This document shows, piece by piece, positions 7,155 through 16,461 of a stretch of 28,869 nucleotides of DNA. Every line of letters starts with the position of its first letter. Position 1 is the first letter of the stretch. The DNA lies in contig JBDHZK010000016.1 in the NCBI GenBank assembly GCA_039811865.1, forward strand, positions 1 through 28,869, given 5' to 3'. The notes under the pieces are model-generated. The model worked only from the letters and a program-made list of their open reading frames with translations. It had not been told where the DNA came from and made no database searches. The position numbers and the translations under genes are program-made. This DNA comes from JBDHZK01 sp039811865. GTDB lineage: Bacteria; Actinomycetota; Actinomycetes; Propionibacteriales; Propionibacteriaceae.

Positions 7155-8386
7155 GGGTTTCGGGCCTCCTGCTCCAGGTGGTCGAGGTAGATCTTGAGGT
7201 CGAGTAGGGCCTGGCCGTCGGCTGGCGGGGGGCCACAGAGCGCGGCCCGGATCTCGGCGCGGGAGCGTCCGGTGCGGTCGGCCAGTAGGTCGGCGAGCCG
7301 GTCGGGGTCGGCCGAGCCGAACAGTCGGGCCAGTCGGCGAATGCTGCCCCGGCGCAAGTGGCCGGCGGCCGTGTCGGACGCCTTGATCCGGTGGTACCAG
7401 CGGCCATGACCCTCCACGGTCTCCGACGCCCGGATGACGACGGGCAGCCGCTCGCTGATGATCGGCCCGAGGCGGCGTCCCCGCCAGACGGCCACGACGA
7501 CCAGGGCGATCAGCGCCTGGGCGAAGGCCAGCCACAGCCAAGGCGGTAGGAGCGGGGGTGGCGCTGGGTCGTCCGGGTTCACCTTCCCACTCTTGGGCGG
7601 CGGCGGGACGAACCAGGTGAGCACGCGGTCCTGGCCGAGCAGCATCATCGAGAAGGCGGCGTTGCCGCGCTCGGCCAGGTCCTGATTCTGAAACAGGGGC
7701 GCCACGACGATCACCGGTACGCCGTCCAGCCGGAGCCGGACGTAGGCCGCGCCCCGGCTGGGGTCCGCCGGGTCCGGGTAGCAGGCCTGCTCGGCGGAGG
7801 CGGAACGGTACAACACCCCGGGAGAAGGGGTGAGGACGTCCCCGGCCTTGACCGCCATCGGCTCGGTGCATCCCGGGAGCAGCGAGGCCGAGTGCGCGAA
7901 CGAGGTTTGCACGGGAAGCGAAAGCCGGGTCAGGGTCGTCTGGTTCGGGCCCACCAGGATCAAGCGGGTCGGGTGGGCGTTGAGGATGAGCCGGTATTGC
8001 TCCGCGGTGAGCAGCTCGGTGTTGGTGACGGTCACCGAGTTGCCTTGGATCGCGGACGGCGTGAGTCCGGCCTGACTGTTGATCAAGTCGACCCGGACGC
8101 CCTCGTTCTGGATCAGTGCGGCCAGCGCCCCTGCCCCCGTCCGGGCGCGGTTGCGGGGATGGTTGGACGCCGAGGAGCCCGAGGCGGCGTTGATGGCCGC
8201 GAACATGACGAGGACCAGCACGATGGTGATCGTGGCGGCGATCGTCCAGCCGAACCAGCGTCGGCGCCACCACGGCTTTCGTCTTGTCGACGGTGCCGGC
8301 GGCTCGGTCTTGGCTGGGTCCTCGGGTACTGCGGCCTGCGCCGGGACACTCGAGACGACGGTCTGCGTCTGTGTTTGGCCGCTCAT
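7151..8386 (-). CDS. DUF4350-like membrane protein
   Basis: The 411-residue protein has a cytosolic basic N-terminus and a transmembrane helix (about residues 46-67). An extracytoplasmic domain follows that resembles the DUF4350 fold (GAGALAALIQNEGVRVDLIN, TNTELLTAEQYRLI, LILVGPN, GVPVIVVAPLFQNQDLAERG). A second helix lies at about 283-301, before a helical cytosolic tail. DUF4350 is a glutamine-amidotransferase-like module regularly found beside MoxR-DUF58 genes. It overlaps both neighbours by four bases, so translation of DUF4129, DUF4350 and MoxR proteins should be coupled. Catalytic activity is not evident. Confidence 0.85.
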   Translation of the reverse strand: MSGQTQTQTVVSSVPAQAAVPEDPAKTEPPAPSTRRKPWWRRRWFGWTIAATITIVLVLVMFAAINAASGSSASNHPRNRARTGAGALAALIQNEGVRVDLINSQAGLTPSAIQGNSVTVTNTELLTAEQYRLILNAHPTRLILVGPNQTTLTRLSLPVQTSFAHSASLLPGCTEPMAVKAGDVLTPSPGVLYRSASAEQACYPDPADPSRGAAYVRLRLDGVPVIVVAPLFQNQDLAERGNAAFSMMLLGQDRVLTWFVPPPPKSGKVNPDDPAPPPLLPPWLWLAFAQALIALVVVAVWRGRRLGPIISERLPVVIRASETVEGHGRWYHRIKASDTAAGHLRRGSIRRLARLFGSADPDRLADLLADRTGRSRAEIRAALCGPPPADGQALLDLKIYLDHLEQEARNP

Positions 8387-9030
8387 AGCGTGGCTTTGAT
8401 CGGGCTGTCGGCCGCGGCCAGCACCGCGGTATGGATCGCTCGCATCGAGTCGTAGCTCTCGCGCGTCGCCGGCAGGTCACCGTATTGGACGCCGCTGAAC
8501 AGGTCGGCCCCACAAAACAATTGGGTCCGCACCGCCGGTAGTTCTCGAGCCGCCGAACCCGCAGCCTCGAAGGCGGTTCTGGCGGGGCGGGTCTGGATGA
8601 TCGTGCGGGTCTCGAGGTCGCGAACCAGAGCTCGGAACAGTTCTCTGACGGCGGTCTTGTAGTCGCCGGCTGCGGCGGCGGCCGTAGCCGCGTCGGCATA
8701 GACCGCCGCGCTCGACTTCGAATCCAGTTCGACCTCGGCCGAGGCCCGGCGCCGTCCGGACAGGCGCGGCACCCCAACCTTCCAGATCACGAAGACGACC
8801 AACGCCACGATCAGCGCGACCACGATCACGAAGCCCCAGCTGATGCCGCCGGTCGGCGTCGTCGGGAACAGCGTGTCGCGAGCGAGGCGGGACAGCAGGT
8901 CGAAGAGCCAGTTGAGGAAGTCCGTCAACCACTTCGGCAGCTGGCCGTACTTGCCCTTGCTGAGCTCCTCGGCGGCCCGCCTGGCCGCCTCCTCGCGCGA
9001 GATGTCGATGGGCGGTGCCATAGGCCACAT
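8383..9030 (-). CDS. DUF4129 domain-containing membrane protein
   Basis: The 215-residue protein has an N-terminal region with an amphipathic stretch (residues 30-48), one transmembrane helix (about 64-84), and a C-terminal DUF4129 domain. The domain is recognised by YKTAVRELFRALVRDLETRT and ARTAFEAAG. The ATG at 9030 overlaps the upstream stop by one base (TGATG). An alternative ATG at 9021, three codons in, is equally possible. The stop overlaps the DUF4350 start by four bases. DUF4129 is a standard partner in actinobacterial MoxR-DUF58 clusters, possibly working with transglutaminase-like or envelope-modifying systems, but its role is unknown. Confidence 0.88.
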   Translation of the reverse strand: MWPMAPPIDISREEAARRAAEELSKGKYGQLPKWLTDFLNWLFDLLSRLARDTLFPTTPTGGISWGFVIVVALIVALVVFVIWKVGVPRLSGRRRASAEVELDSKSSAAVYADAATAAAAAGDYKTAVRELFRALVRDLETRTIIQTRPARTAFEAAGSAARELPAVRTQLFCGADLFSGVQYGDLPATRESYDSMRAIHTAVLAAADSPIKATL

Positions 9031-10070
9031 CAGCCGACCCCCCGGAAGTTGGGATCCGGGACGCTGACGACCTCGAAGCGCAAGGCGAGATCCATCCCTT
9101 CACGACGCATCCGCAGGTCGAGGTACAGGATTGTCTGCAGCGCGGCGAAGTAGGCCACGAACACGGACAACGTCAACAAGACGCTGACCGCGTACATCCA
9201 TCCCCAAAACGGCGAGCTCGCCTCGGTGAACACGTCGAGTCGCAGGCTGGTGGCGAACAAGATGACGATCATCAGCAACCCGACGTACACGAAGGTGGCG
9301 ATCAGGTAGGTGCCCAACAGCGCTCCGGCCAAGGCCAGCATCACCCGAAACGAGCCGCGCCAACCCACCAACCGGAAGGAGCGCAGGACCGCCGTGAGCG
9401 GGTTGGGCGGGAATCGCCCCTTGCCGATCCAGTCGGGGGCCAGCTTGCCCTCGGCGGCATAGATCGGGATCGCGAGGCTGACGAACGAGTAGGTCCAGGC
9501 GGTGATCAGGGTTCCGATCACCATCATGAGGAGTAAGAGCACCACCGTGCTCACCGGGTCCGCCACCCCGATGAGCCCGATCCCGGTGAGCAGCACGGAG
9601 AACACCATGCTGCCGACGCCCTGGCCGACGCTCAGATAGGTGCCGACCAGGAGGGCCAGCACCAGCATCGGACCGATCCAGGCGAGGGCCGACTTCATCG
9701 TCATGGGCGTAGGCGGTGCGAACCCTTCGCCCATCACGGTCTGCAGGCTGGCCCGGGTCATCAGCCCGGAGATCCAGACCACGAGGCCGATGAAAACCAG
9801 CATCCCGAGCATCCCGAGCAGAATCCCAACGACGACGGCGACCGTGGCATCGGTGTTCTCGCCGAGGGCCCAGAGCGCGAGTACACAAACGGTGACGTAT
9901 ACGGCCAAGGCGCTGGTCATTGCCAGGGGGAGCCCGAGCATCGATCGGGCATTGCGCCGGATCACCAGGAACGCGGCGTCCATGACCTCGCCGATCGTCA
10001 ACGGGCGCAACGGGATCAAGGCGGCGCTGGTCGCGTCCAGCGTCGCCCGCCGCGTCCGCCTCCCCGCCAT
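9030..10070 (-). CDS. Multipass membrane protein (glycerophosphodiester-phosphodiesterase-membrane-domain-like)
   Basis: The 346-residue integral membrane protein has about six hydrophobic segments and a short basic start. The N-terminal ALIPLRPLTIGEVMDAAFLV resembles the 'PLRPL-GE-LDGAF' opening of actinobacterial proteins related to the membrane domain of glycerophosphoryl diester phosphodiesterases. No catalytic domain is present. The ATG at 10070 was preferred because the conserved part starts shortly after it. An ATG at 10115 would add 15 residues, and neither has a clear ribosome-binding site. It is the first gene of the DUF4129/DUF4350/MoxR/DUF58 operon and diverges from mtrA across about 110 bp. 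Confidence 0.8.
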   Translation of the reverse strand: MAGRRTRRATLDATSAALIPLRPLTIGEVMDAAFLVIRRNARSMLGLPLAMTSALAVYVTVCVLALWALGENTDATVAVVVGILLGMLGMLVFIGLVVWISGLMTRASLQTVMGEGFAPPTPMTMKSALAWIGPMLVLALLVGTYLSVGQGVGSMVFSVLLTGIGLIGVADPVSTVVLLLLMMVIGTLITAWTYSFVSLAIPIYAAEGKLAPDWIGKGRFPPNPLTAVLRSFRLVGWRGSFRVMLALAGALLGTYLIATFVYVGLLMIVILFATSLRLDVFTEASSPFWGWMYAVSVLLTLSVFVAYFAALQTILYLDLRMRREGMDLALRFEVVSVPDPNFRGVG

Positions 10071-10179
10071 GGTGGCCAGTTTGTCATGGTGCCGGCCACA
10101 GCCCGGGGCGAGCATCGGGTGTCGTCGGACTTCGCAGCTAGACTCGCTGGAAGCAATCCCGCCACTTGGGAGGTGGCAG

Positions 10180-10887
10180 ATGTCGGAAGGCGCGGGGCGA
10201 AGCCGGATCCTGGTCGTCGATGATGACGCGGCGCTCTCCGAAATGCTTCAACTCGTCTTGCGTCAAGAGGGCTTCCAGACGATCTGGTGCGGAACCGGGG
10301 ACGCGGCGATGGAGGCATTCCACGAGGCGCGACCCGACCTGGTCCTGCTGGACCTGATGTTGCCCGGTCGAGACGGCGTGGACGTTTGTCGCGACCTTCG
10401 GGCGGTCTCAGGAGTGCCGATCGTGATGCTCACGGCGAAATCCGACACGACCGACGTCGTCGAGGGTCTCGAGGCCGGTGCGGACGACTACGTGGCCAAG
10501 CCGTTCAAGGCCAAGGAACTGGTTGCCCGGATCAGGACGCGGCTGCGCCGGATCAGCGCCGACACCGATGCCGACCAAATCCGGATCGGTGACCTGGTGA
10601 TCAGCGTGGCGGGGCATTCGGTGCGGCGCGGGGACGCGCAGATCGCGCTGACGCCGCTTGAGTTCGACCTCCTCTTGGCGCTCGCCCGCAAGCCCCGGCA
10701 GGCGTTCACCCGCGAGGTGCTCCTGGAGGAGGTCTGGGGCTACCGGCACGCCGCCGACACTCGGTTGGTGAACGTCCACGTGCAGCGGTTGCGATCCAAG
10801 ATCGAGCGCGATCCGGAACGTCCCGAGATCGTGGTGACGGTGCGCGGCATCGGCTACAAGGCCGGCGATGCCGCTGCTTCGGCATGA
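10180..10887 (+). CDS. mtrA: DNA-binding response regulator MtrA
   Basis: The 235-residue OmpR-type regulator has a receiver domain with acidic pocket DDD (14-16), phosphoacceptor D58 in LVLLDLMLPG and K107 in AKPF. The winged-helix domain follows, with ALTPLEFDLLLALARKPRQA and VNVHVQRLRSKIE and the closing VRGIGYK. MtrA controls cell division, wall metabolism and osmotic responses in actinobacteria; here its identity is supported by the downstream mtrB and lpqB. The ATG at 10180 follows GGGAGGTGG (10168-10176). A possible -10 element TAGACT at 10139-10144 lies in the divergent intergenic region, without an obvious -35. The stop overlaps mtrB by four bases. Confidence 0.95.
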   Translation: MSEGAGRSRILVVDDDAALSEMLQLVLRQEGFQTIWCGTGDAAMEAFHEARPDLVLLDLMLPGRDGVDVCRDLRAVSGVPIVMLTAKSDTTDVVEGLEAGADDYVAKPFKAKELVARIRTRLRRISADTDADQIRIGDLVISVAGHSVRRGDAQIALTPLEFDLLLALARKPRQAFTREVLLEEVWGYRHAADTRLVNVHVQRLRSKIERDPERPEIVVTVRGIGYKAGDAAASA

Positions 10888-12500
10888 AGGCGAGAGGCTG
10901 GCGTCAGGGGATCGCTCGTCTCGTCCGCGCCCCGTTGCGCTTATGGTGGAGTTCTTTGCCGCTGCGGGTCGTCGCCTCGACGTTGTCCGCCGCCATCTTG
11001 ATCCTGCTGGGCAGCGGCTGGGTCCTCATGCAGCAGGCGACCGCCGGCGTCCTCGACGGTAAGAAGCGCTCGGCCATCGCGGAGGCCTCCGTGGCGCTGG
11101 AGGGCCTGCAAGTGCAACTGCGGACGTCCGATCCTCGCGCCGCGACGTTGAACCAGCGGCTCACGCAACTCGCCCGCGACGCCGCCAACCGCGGCAGTGT
11201 CGGCGGACAATATCAAGTCGTGCTCGCCGGGCCGGTGTCGGACATCGCGTCCACCGGGGTGGACACCGCGTCCGTACCGGAGGTGCTGCGGGGGGCTCTG
11301 GCCGATTCCGACGGGCTGTGGGTCACCCCGACAAGGGTGCGTTACACCGACGGCCGCGCTCCCGAGCCGGGGCTGGTCGTCGGTGCCAACCTGGTAGCCC
11401 CCGGATCGGGCCGCTACCCGCTGTTTTTCATCTTCCCCCTGACGCAGGAGACGCAGACGCTCGCAGTTTTGCAGGGGGCGGCGGTAACCACGGGTCTGCT
11501 GGTGCTGCTGGCGCTGGGCGGGATCGTGTTCCTCGTCTCGCGGCAGGTCGGGCGTCCGGTTCGGGCGGCCCGCCTGGCCGCCGAACGCATCGCATCAGGA
11601 CGGCTGACCGACCGGTTGCGGGTGCGGGGGACCGACGACTTCGCCCGTCTCGCCCTGTCCATGAACCACATGGCCCAAGAACTCGCGGGCAAGATCGCGC
11701 AGTTGGAGAACCTTTCCCGCGTCCAGCATCAGTTCGTCTCCGACGTCAGCCATGAGCTCCGCACTCCGCTGACCACCGTCCGCATGGCGGCGGAGATCCT
11801 GCACGACTCCCGGAACCAATTCGACGCCGTGCCGGCCCGGTCGGCCGAACTCCTGCTGGCCGAGGTCGATCGCTTCGAGTCGCTGCTGGCGGACCTGCTG
11901 GAGATCAGCCGCTTCGATGCGGGGGTGGCGGAGCTCGCATTGGACGAGGTGGACCTGACCGAGTTGGTGCGCGATGAGCTGAACGCGCACGCGCCCTTCG
12001 CGGCCAGGATGGGGACGCCGTTACGCCTGCATGCCTCAGGCCCGTGCCTGGCCGAGGTGGACGCGCGGCGGATCCGCAGAATCCTCCGCAACCTGATCAC
12101 CAACGCGATCGAACACGGCGAACGCCGGCCGATCGACGTCTTCGTGAACGCGGACGCCGGAGCGGTCGCAGTGGCGGTGCGCGACCACGGCGTCGGATTC
12201 CTGGCGTCGCAATCCCATCAGGTGTTCAACCGGTTCTGGCGGGCCGACCCAGCCCGCGCGCGGACGGTCGGCGGGTCTGGTTTGGGCTTGTCGATCGCGC
12301 TCGAGGACGCCAGGCTGCATGGCGGCTGGCTGAATGCTTGGGGACGTCCGCACCGCGGCGCCCAGTTCCGGCTGACCTTGCCCCGAAGGCCGGGAAGCAC
12401 CCCGAGCGGCTCACCGATCCCGGTGGTGCCCGCTGACGGGGCGGGATTCACGGTGCCACAACCGGAGCCGGCGCCCAGCGGAGAGGAGGTAACGGCGTGA
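10884..12500 (+). CDS. mtrB: Sensor histidine kinase MtrB
   Basis: The 538-residue membrane kinase has a basic N-terminus, transmembrane helix 1 (about 29-50) and an extracytoplasmic sensor domain (51-190). Helix 2 (about 196-219) is followed by a HAMP domain (220-272) and a DHp domain with FVSDVSHELRTPLTTVRMA, phosphoacceptor H290. The HATPase domain has NLITNAIEH (N-box, near 403-411), DHGVGF and GGSGLGLSIA. A Pro/Ser-rich tail of about 40 residues ends in an acidic stretch. ATGA overlaps at both ends show translational coupling with mtrA and lpqB. MtrB signals to MtrA and associates with the division site in mycobacteria. Confidence 0.95.
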   Translation: MKARGWRQGIARLVRAPLRLWWSSLPLRVVASTLSAAILILLGSGWVLMQQATAGVLDGKKRSAIAEASVALEGLQVQLRTSDPRAATLNQRLTQLARDAANRGSVGGQYQVVLAGPVSDIASTGVDTASVPEVLRGALADSDGLWVTPTRVRYTDGRAPEPGLVVGANLVAPGSGRYPLFFIFPLTQETQTLAVLQGAAVTTGLLVLLALGGIVFLVSRQVGRPVRAARLAAERIASGRLTDRLRVRGTDDFARLALSMNHMAQELAGKIAQLENLSRVQHQFVSDVSHELRTPLTTVRMAAEILHDSRNQFDAVPARSAELLLAEVDRFESLLADLLEISRFDAGVAELALDEVDLTELVRDELNAHAPFAARMGTPLRLHASGPCLAEVDARRIRRILRNLITNAIEHGERRPIDVFVNADAGAVAVAVRDHGVGFLASQSHQVFNRFWRADPARARTVGGSGLGLSIALEDARLHGGWLNAWGRPHRGAQFRLTLPRRPGSTPSGSPIPVVPADGAGFTVPQPEPAPSGEEVTA

Positions 12501-14227
12501 CTCACCGCCGCATCCGATGGCTTGGGGTGTTGCTCAGCGCCGTGCTCCTGGCCTTGGGCGGGTGCGTCGTGATTCCGACCTCCGGGCCGGTGGAACATCA
12601 CGACCAGCAGCACCAGACCTCCGAGCCGGGCGTCGAGATCGCTCCGGCCCCGCCGCCACCCGGCGCGTCGCCGAGCCTGATCGTGGAAGGCTTCCTCCAC
12701 GCGATGGCGACCTACCAGCCCGACTACGGTGCGGCCCGCAAGTACCTCACGACGCAGGCGGCCGCGGTGTGGCGTCCGGAATCCGGGGTCCAGGTTTACG
12801 CGGACACCTCGCCCTCGGTCGGTGAGCGGGCCGCGACTCTGGCGGCCCCACTGGTGGGACGCCTCGACCCGCACGGGACGTATACCACGGTCGACGGTGC
12901 GGTCCGGGTCGACTTCGGCCTAGTGCGTGAAGCCGGGCAGTGGCGCGTCTCGACTCCGCCCGAGGGACTGCTGATCTCGGCCTACCTGTTCGCCAACTCG
13001 TATGTGCCGGTGAACCTGTACTTCCTCGACCCGACCGGGACGACACTCGTGCCCGACCTCGTCTTCCAGCCACGCTCGCTGCGCGGCCTCAGCGCCGCAG
13101 CCAATGGGCTCGTGAGAGGGCCGAGCAACTGGCTCGCCCCAGCCGTGACCACCGCCTTTCCAGCAGGCAGCCACTTTGTCGACGGACGGGTCGTGGTGGA
13201 TACCGCGGGGGTCGCCGCGGTGAATCTGGATGCCGGCCTGCGCTCCTTGGACGCCGGGCAACGTGCTCGCCTGGCGGCGCAGTTGGTGTGGACGCTGTCC
13301 GGATTCGAGGGGGTTACCGGCATCCGCATCAATGCCGGCGGTGAGCCGCTGGTGGTCACCCAGGCAGACGCCTCGGGTCTGATCTCCCGAAGCGCGATGG
13401 CCGCTTGGGCGCCGATCCACCCCCAACTCAGCACCCAGTTGTTCGTCGCCACCAGGACCGGGCTCGCTCGCATCGTCGACGGCACCCGCCAAACCAGCGC
13501 CGAGGCCGTCCCCGGCCCGTTGGGCCGGCTGAGCGACATCAACGGGCTGGCACTCTCCAGGGACGGGCAGCAGGCCGCGGTGACGTTATCGGGCGGATCC
13601 TTGCTCTTCGGGCAGGTCGGCGACGCCGAACCAACGGGGCTCGACACTGGCGGCGCGGTCGTCCGACCCCAGTTCGACCGCTTCGACGCTCTCTGGACGT
13701 TCACCAAGGGACCGAAGTCGGAAGCGCGGTACTGGGTTTCCGGCAAGCTGCTTTCGACCAGCTCACCGGCGACCTCGGACGCGTCGGTGGTCGCTTTCAA
13801 AATCGCCCCGGACGGGGTGCGGGTCGCCATCGTCGCGGTCACCGGGGGACGGCAGGTGCTCGGGATGGCGCGGATCGTGAGGGGCAACCGTCAGGTTCGG
13901 ATCGAAGGATGGCAGCCGCTGCTTTCGCCCGCGCCCGGGCAACCACAGCCGATCGATGTGGGTTGGGCCACCGATTCGATTCTCCTGGTGGCCCGAACGG
14001 ACGCTGCCGGCAGCGGCTCGATCGTCCGGCTGGACGCGGCGGGCAGCCAAAGCCAGGAGATCGGGCCATCCGATCTGGGCCATCCCGCCGGACTGGCGGT
14101 CTCTCCCGGGTCGCCGGCCTACCGGGCCGCAGTGGTCAGTGAGTCCGGCGATGCGTACCGGTACGACGCGGAGTTCCGGTGGCCGCTGCTGTGGCAGGGG
14201 GTCTCGCAGGCCGCCTACCCGGGCTAG
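12497..14227 (+). CDS. lpqB: Lipoprotein LpqB
   Basis: The 576-residue lipoprotein has a basic signal peptide ending in a lipobox (LALGGC, C23), so it should be anchored on the outer face of the membrane. A GerMN/sporulation-like domain follows (roughly 130-290, with ATYQPDYGAARKYLTTQAAA just before it), and then a beta-propeller-like C-terminal half (about 310-560). LpqB is the conserved partner of MtrAB and modulates MtrB phosphorylation and cell-wall homeostasis in mycobacteria. The GTG at 12497 overlaps the mtrB stop by four bases (GTGA), and GGAGAGGAGG directly upstream supports it. Confidence 0.94.
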   Translation: MTHRRIRWLGVLLSAVLLALGGCVVIPTSGPVEHHDQQHQTSEPGVEIAPAPPPPGASPSLIVEGFLHAMATYQPDYGAARKYLTTQAAAVWRPESGVQVYADTSPSVGERAATLAAPLVGRLDPHGTYTTVDGAVRVDFGLVREAGQWRVSTPPEGLLISAYLFANSYVPVNLYFLDPTGTTLVPDLVFQPRSLRGLSAAANGLVRGPSNWLAPAVTTAFPAGSHFVDGRVVVDTAGVAAVNLDAGLRSLDAGQRARLAAQLVWTLSGFEGVTGIRINAGGEPLVVTQADASGLISRSAMAAWAPIHPQLSTQLFVATRTGLARIVDGTRQTSAEAVPGPLGRLSDINGLALSRDGQQAAVTLSGGSLLFGQVGDAEPTGLDTGGAVVRPQFDRFDALWTFTKGPKSEARYWVSGKLLSTSSPATSDASVVAFKIAPDGVRVAIVAVTGGRQVLGMARIVRGNRQVRIEGWQPLLSPAPGQPQPIDVGWATDSILLVARTDAAGSGSIVRLDAAGSQSQEIGPSDLGHPAGLAVSPGSPAYRAAVVSESGDAYRYDAEFRWPLLWQGVSQAAYPG

Positions 14228-14323
14228 GCCTACCCGGACGTCGGGCGGGTGGCAGCCAGGCGGTTATCCACCGATCCTTCTCGGACGACGTGGTCGCGGC
14301 GGCCGGACTGGCAGCATTGACCG

Positions 14324-15010
14324 GTGCCCAGGCTCGTCGATGCCGCCGCCGACCTGTTCCTGGGCGCAACTTGCGCCGGCTGCGGACGTCCGGGCTGGGG
14401 CGTGTGCGCAGACTGCCGGCTCGAGATCGGCGAGTCGGCACCCCTACCGGTGACCCGTCCCCTACCCGGATTCCCGACCTCATTCGCCGGCGGTCGCTAC
14501 CTGGGGTCGCTGGCGGGGCTGCTGGTCGCCTACAAGGAGCGGCAGGCGCTGGGCTGCGAGGCCTTGCTCAGCGGACGCCTGGCGGCCGCGCTCGCAGCGC
14601 TGCTGAGCCAGACCCTGCCCTCCATTCGCCCGATCGTGCTCATTCCCGTCCCGTCGGCGCCGGCGACCGAGCGAGCCCGGGGCTATTCCGTAACGGCCCG
14701 GCTCGCCCGCCGGGCCGCGCACAGGCTGGCCGCCCGAACGGGCCTGAAGGTGCAAGTGTCGCGTGGCCTCCGGCAGGCGCGGCGAGTTGCCGACCAGGCC
14801 GAGTTGACTGCGTCCGAGCGCCTGGCGAACCTGGCCGGGAGCTTTGTCGCAATGCCACTTCGACCAGGTGCGTTTACCGTGGTGGTCGACGACATCGTGA
14901 CCACCGGGGCGTCCATTGCCGAGGCCGTCCGAGCGTTGCGGGCGGTCGGGATCGCGCCGTTGGGGGCAGCGGTCGTGGCGCAGACGCCAAGACGTCGTCC
15001 CACGGTCTGA
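14324..15010 (+). CDS. ComF family phosphoribosyltransferase-like protein
   Basis: The 228-residue protein has an N-terminal zinc-ribbon (four Cys in CAGCGRPGWGVCADC) and a C-terminal type I phosphoribosyltransferase fold. The PRPP loop is VVVDDIVTTGASIAEAV (near residues 187-203), and the middle motif is RARGYSVTARLARRAA. ComF proteins take part in DNA uptake in competent bacteria, but most actinobacterial copies have no tested role. The GTG at 14324 is the first start before the conserved part and lacks a clear ribosome-binding site. It lies about 100 bases after lpqB, the usual actinobacterial position. Confidence 0.87.
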   Translation: MPRLVDAAADLFLGATCAGCGRPGWGVCADCRLEIGESAPLPVTRPLPGFPTSFAGGRYLGSLAGLLVAYKERQALGCEALLSGRLAAALAALLSQTLPSIRPIVLIPVPSAPATERARGYSVTARLARRAAHRLAARTGLKVQVSRGLRQARRVADQAELTASERLANLAGSFVAMPLRPGAFTVVVDDIVTTGASIAEAVRALRAVGIAPLGAAVVAQTPRRRPTV

Positions 15011-15047
15011 TCCTTGCCGCCGAGCGCGCCGGACATCGGGCGCAGCG

Positions 15048-15085
15048 ATAACACGGTCGTAACACAGCGACAACTGAGCGGAAAC
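15048..15085 (+). promoter_or_regulatory. GlnR operator upstream of amtB (four half-sites, 11-bp period)
   Basis: Four half-sites, ATAAC (15048), GTAAC (15059), ACAAC (15070) and GAAAC (15081), are each separated by exactly six bases. The actinobacterial nitrogen regulator GlnR binds gTnAC-n6-GaAAC arrays, so this is a strong match, with the second and last sites best. The array ends 23 bases before the amtB ATG. Control of amtB-glnK by GlnR under nitrogen limitation is inferred; glnR itself is not in the window. Confidence 0.8.
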
Positions 15086-15108
15086 GCAGCGGGAGTTAGC
15101 TAGTCGTC

Positions 15109-16461
15109 ATGACTGCAATGGAAATCAACACCGGCGACACCGCCTGGGTTCTTGTCAGTGCCGCATTGGTGCTGTTGATGACCCCCGGTCTCGCCCTTTT
15201 CTACGGCGGCATGGTCCGGGCCAAGGGCGTCCTGAACATGATGATGATGAGCTTCGTGACCATGGGCACGGTGGGCGTCATCTGGGTTCTGTTCGGTTAC
15301 AGCATGTCCTTTGGTAACTCGATCGGTGGGGTGGTTGGGGACCCGCTGCAGTTCCTGGGTCTCCAGGGGCTGATGTCCAAGGAAGCGGTCGCGGGGACCG
15401 TGCCTGCGCTGGCCTTCGTGGCCTTCCAGGCCGCGTTCGCCATCATCGCGGTTGCTTTGATCTCGGGGGCCATTGCTGATCGAGCAAGCTTCAGGGGCTG
15501 GGTGATGTTTACAGTCCTGTGGGCCACGCTCGTCTACTTCCCGGTCGCGCACTGGGTATTCGCTTTCGACGGCGTCACCGCCGAGCACGGCGGCTGGATC
15601 GCCAACGGCATCAAGGCGCTCGACTTCGCCGGTGGGACCGCCATCCACATCAATGCTGGCGCTGCCGCCTTGGCGATGGCGTTCGTCCTCGGCCCGCGCA
15701 TCGGATTCGGTGCCAAGCCGATGCGTCCGCACAACCTGACGATGGTCATGCTGGGCGCGGCCCTGCTTTGGTTCGGCTGGTTCGGCTTCAACGCCGGCTC
15801 CGCTCTGACCGCGGGCACCACCGCCGGTGTGGCTTGGGTGAACACCCTTGCCGCCACCTGCGCCGCGCTGTGCGGCTGGCTGCTCACCGAGAAGCTTCGA
15901 GACGGCCACGCAACCTCGCTGGGTGCCGCCTCCGGCATCGTGGCGGGCCTGGTCGCCATCACCCCCGCCGCCGCCTCGGTGAGCCCGCTGGGTGCCCTGG
16001 CGATCGGCGTCATCGCCGGCGTGGCTTGCGCCTACGCCGTGGGCCTGAAGTACAAGCTGGGGCTGGACGATTCGCTGGACGTCGTGGGCGTCCACCTGGT
16101 CGGCGGACTCATCGGAACCCTGCTGATCGGCGTGTTTGCCGACGGCTCCTCGCCTGCCGGGATCAACGGCCTCTTCTACGGCGGCGGCTTCGACCAGCTC
16201 TGGCGGCAGGCCGTGGGCGCATTCGCGGTGCTCTTCTACTCGCTGATCGTCACCTTCCTGATCGCCAAGGTCCTCGACATGACCGTCGGCCTGAGGATCC
16301 CGGCGGCTGCGGAGAGTAGCGGCATCGACCTCGCCGAGCACCTCGAGGTCGGCTACATCCTGAGCCAGGTGCCGTTCTCCGCCTATCGCGGGGTGCAGCA
16401 GACCCTGGTCCTGGATCAGAACGACCTGCCGACCAAGCAGACTGAGGAGTCCAAGGCATGA
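15109..16461 (+). CDS. amt: Ammonium transporter AmtB
   Basis: The 450-residue Amt/Rh channel has about 11 transmembrane helices. Signatures include LALFYGGMVRAKGVLNMMMM, the family signature LDFAGGTAIHINAGAAALAM with the first pore histidine, and DVVGVHLVGGLIGTLLIG with the second. The channel takes up ammonium and is gated by a PII protein, here encoded directly downstream with a four-base ATGA overlap. The start may be the ATG at 15109 or the one at 15118 (MEINTGDTAW). GGAG at 15092-15095 is rather far from either, so the leader may be unusual. It is preceded by a GlnR-type operator. Confidence 0.95.
   Translation: MTAMEINTGDTAWVLVSAALVLLMTPGLALFYGGMVRAKGVLNMMMMSFVTMGTVGVIWVLFGYSMSFGNSIGGVVGDPLQFLGLQGLMSKEAVAGTVPALAFVAFQAAFAIIAVALISGAIADRASFRGWVMFTVLWATLVYFPVAHWVFAFDGVTAEHGGWIANGIKALDFAGGTAIHINAGAAALAMAFVLGPRIGFGAKPMRPHNLTMVMLGAALLWFGWFGFNAGSALTAGTTAGVAWVNTLAATCAALCGWLLTEKLRDGHATSLGAASGIVAGLVAITPAAASVSPLGALAIGVIAGVACAYAVGLKYKLGLDDSLDVVGVHLVGGLIGTLLIGVFADGSSPAGINGLFYGGGFDQLWRQAVGAFAVLFYSLIVTFLIAKVLDMTVGLRIPAAAESSGIDLAEHLEVGYILSQVPFSAYRGVQQTLVLDQNDLPTKQTEESKA

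Noticed and set aside
7155..8777. The MoxR reading frame stays open far upstream, giving an apparent protein of over 900 residues
   Set aside because: The upstream part is a different frame of the DUF4350 and DUF4129 genes, has no family resemblance, and a GTG with a strong AGGAGG site explains the real start.
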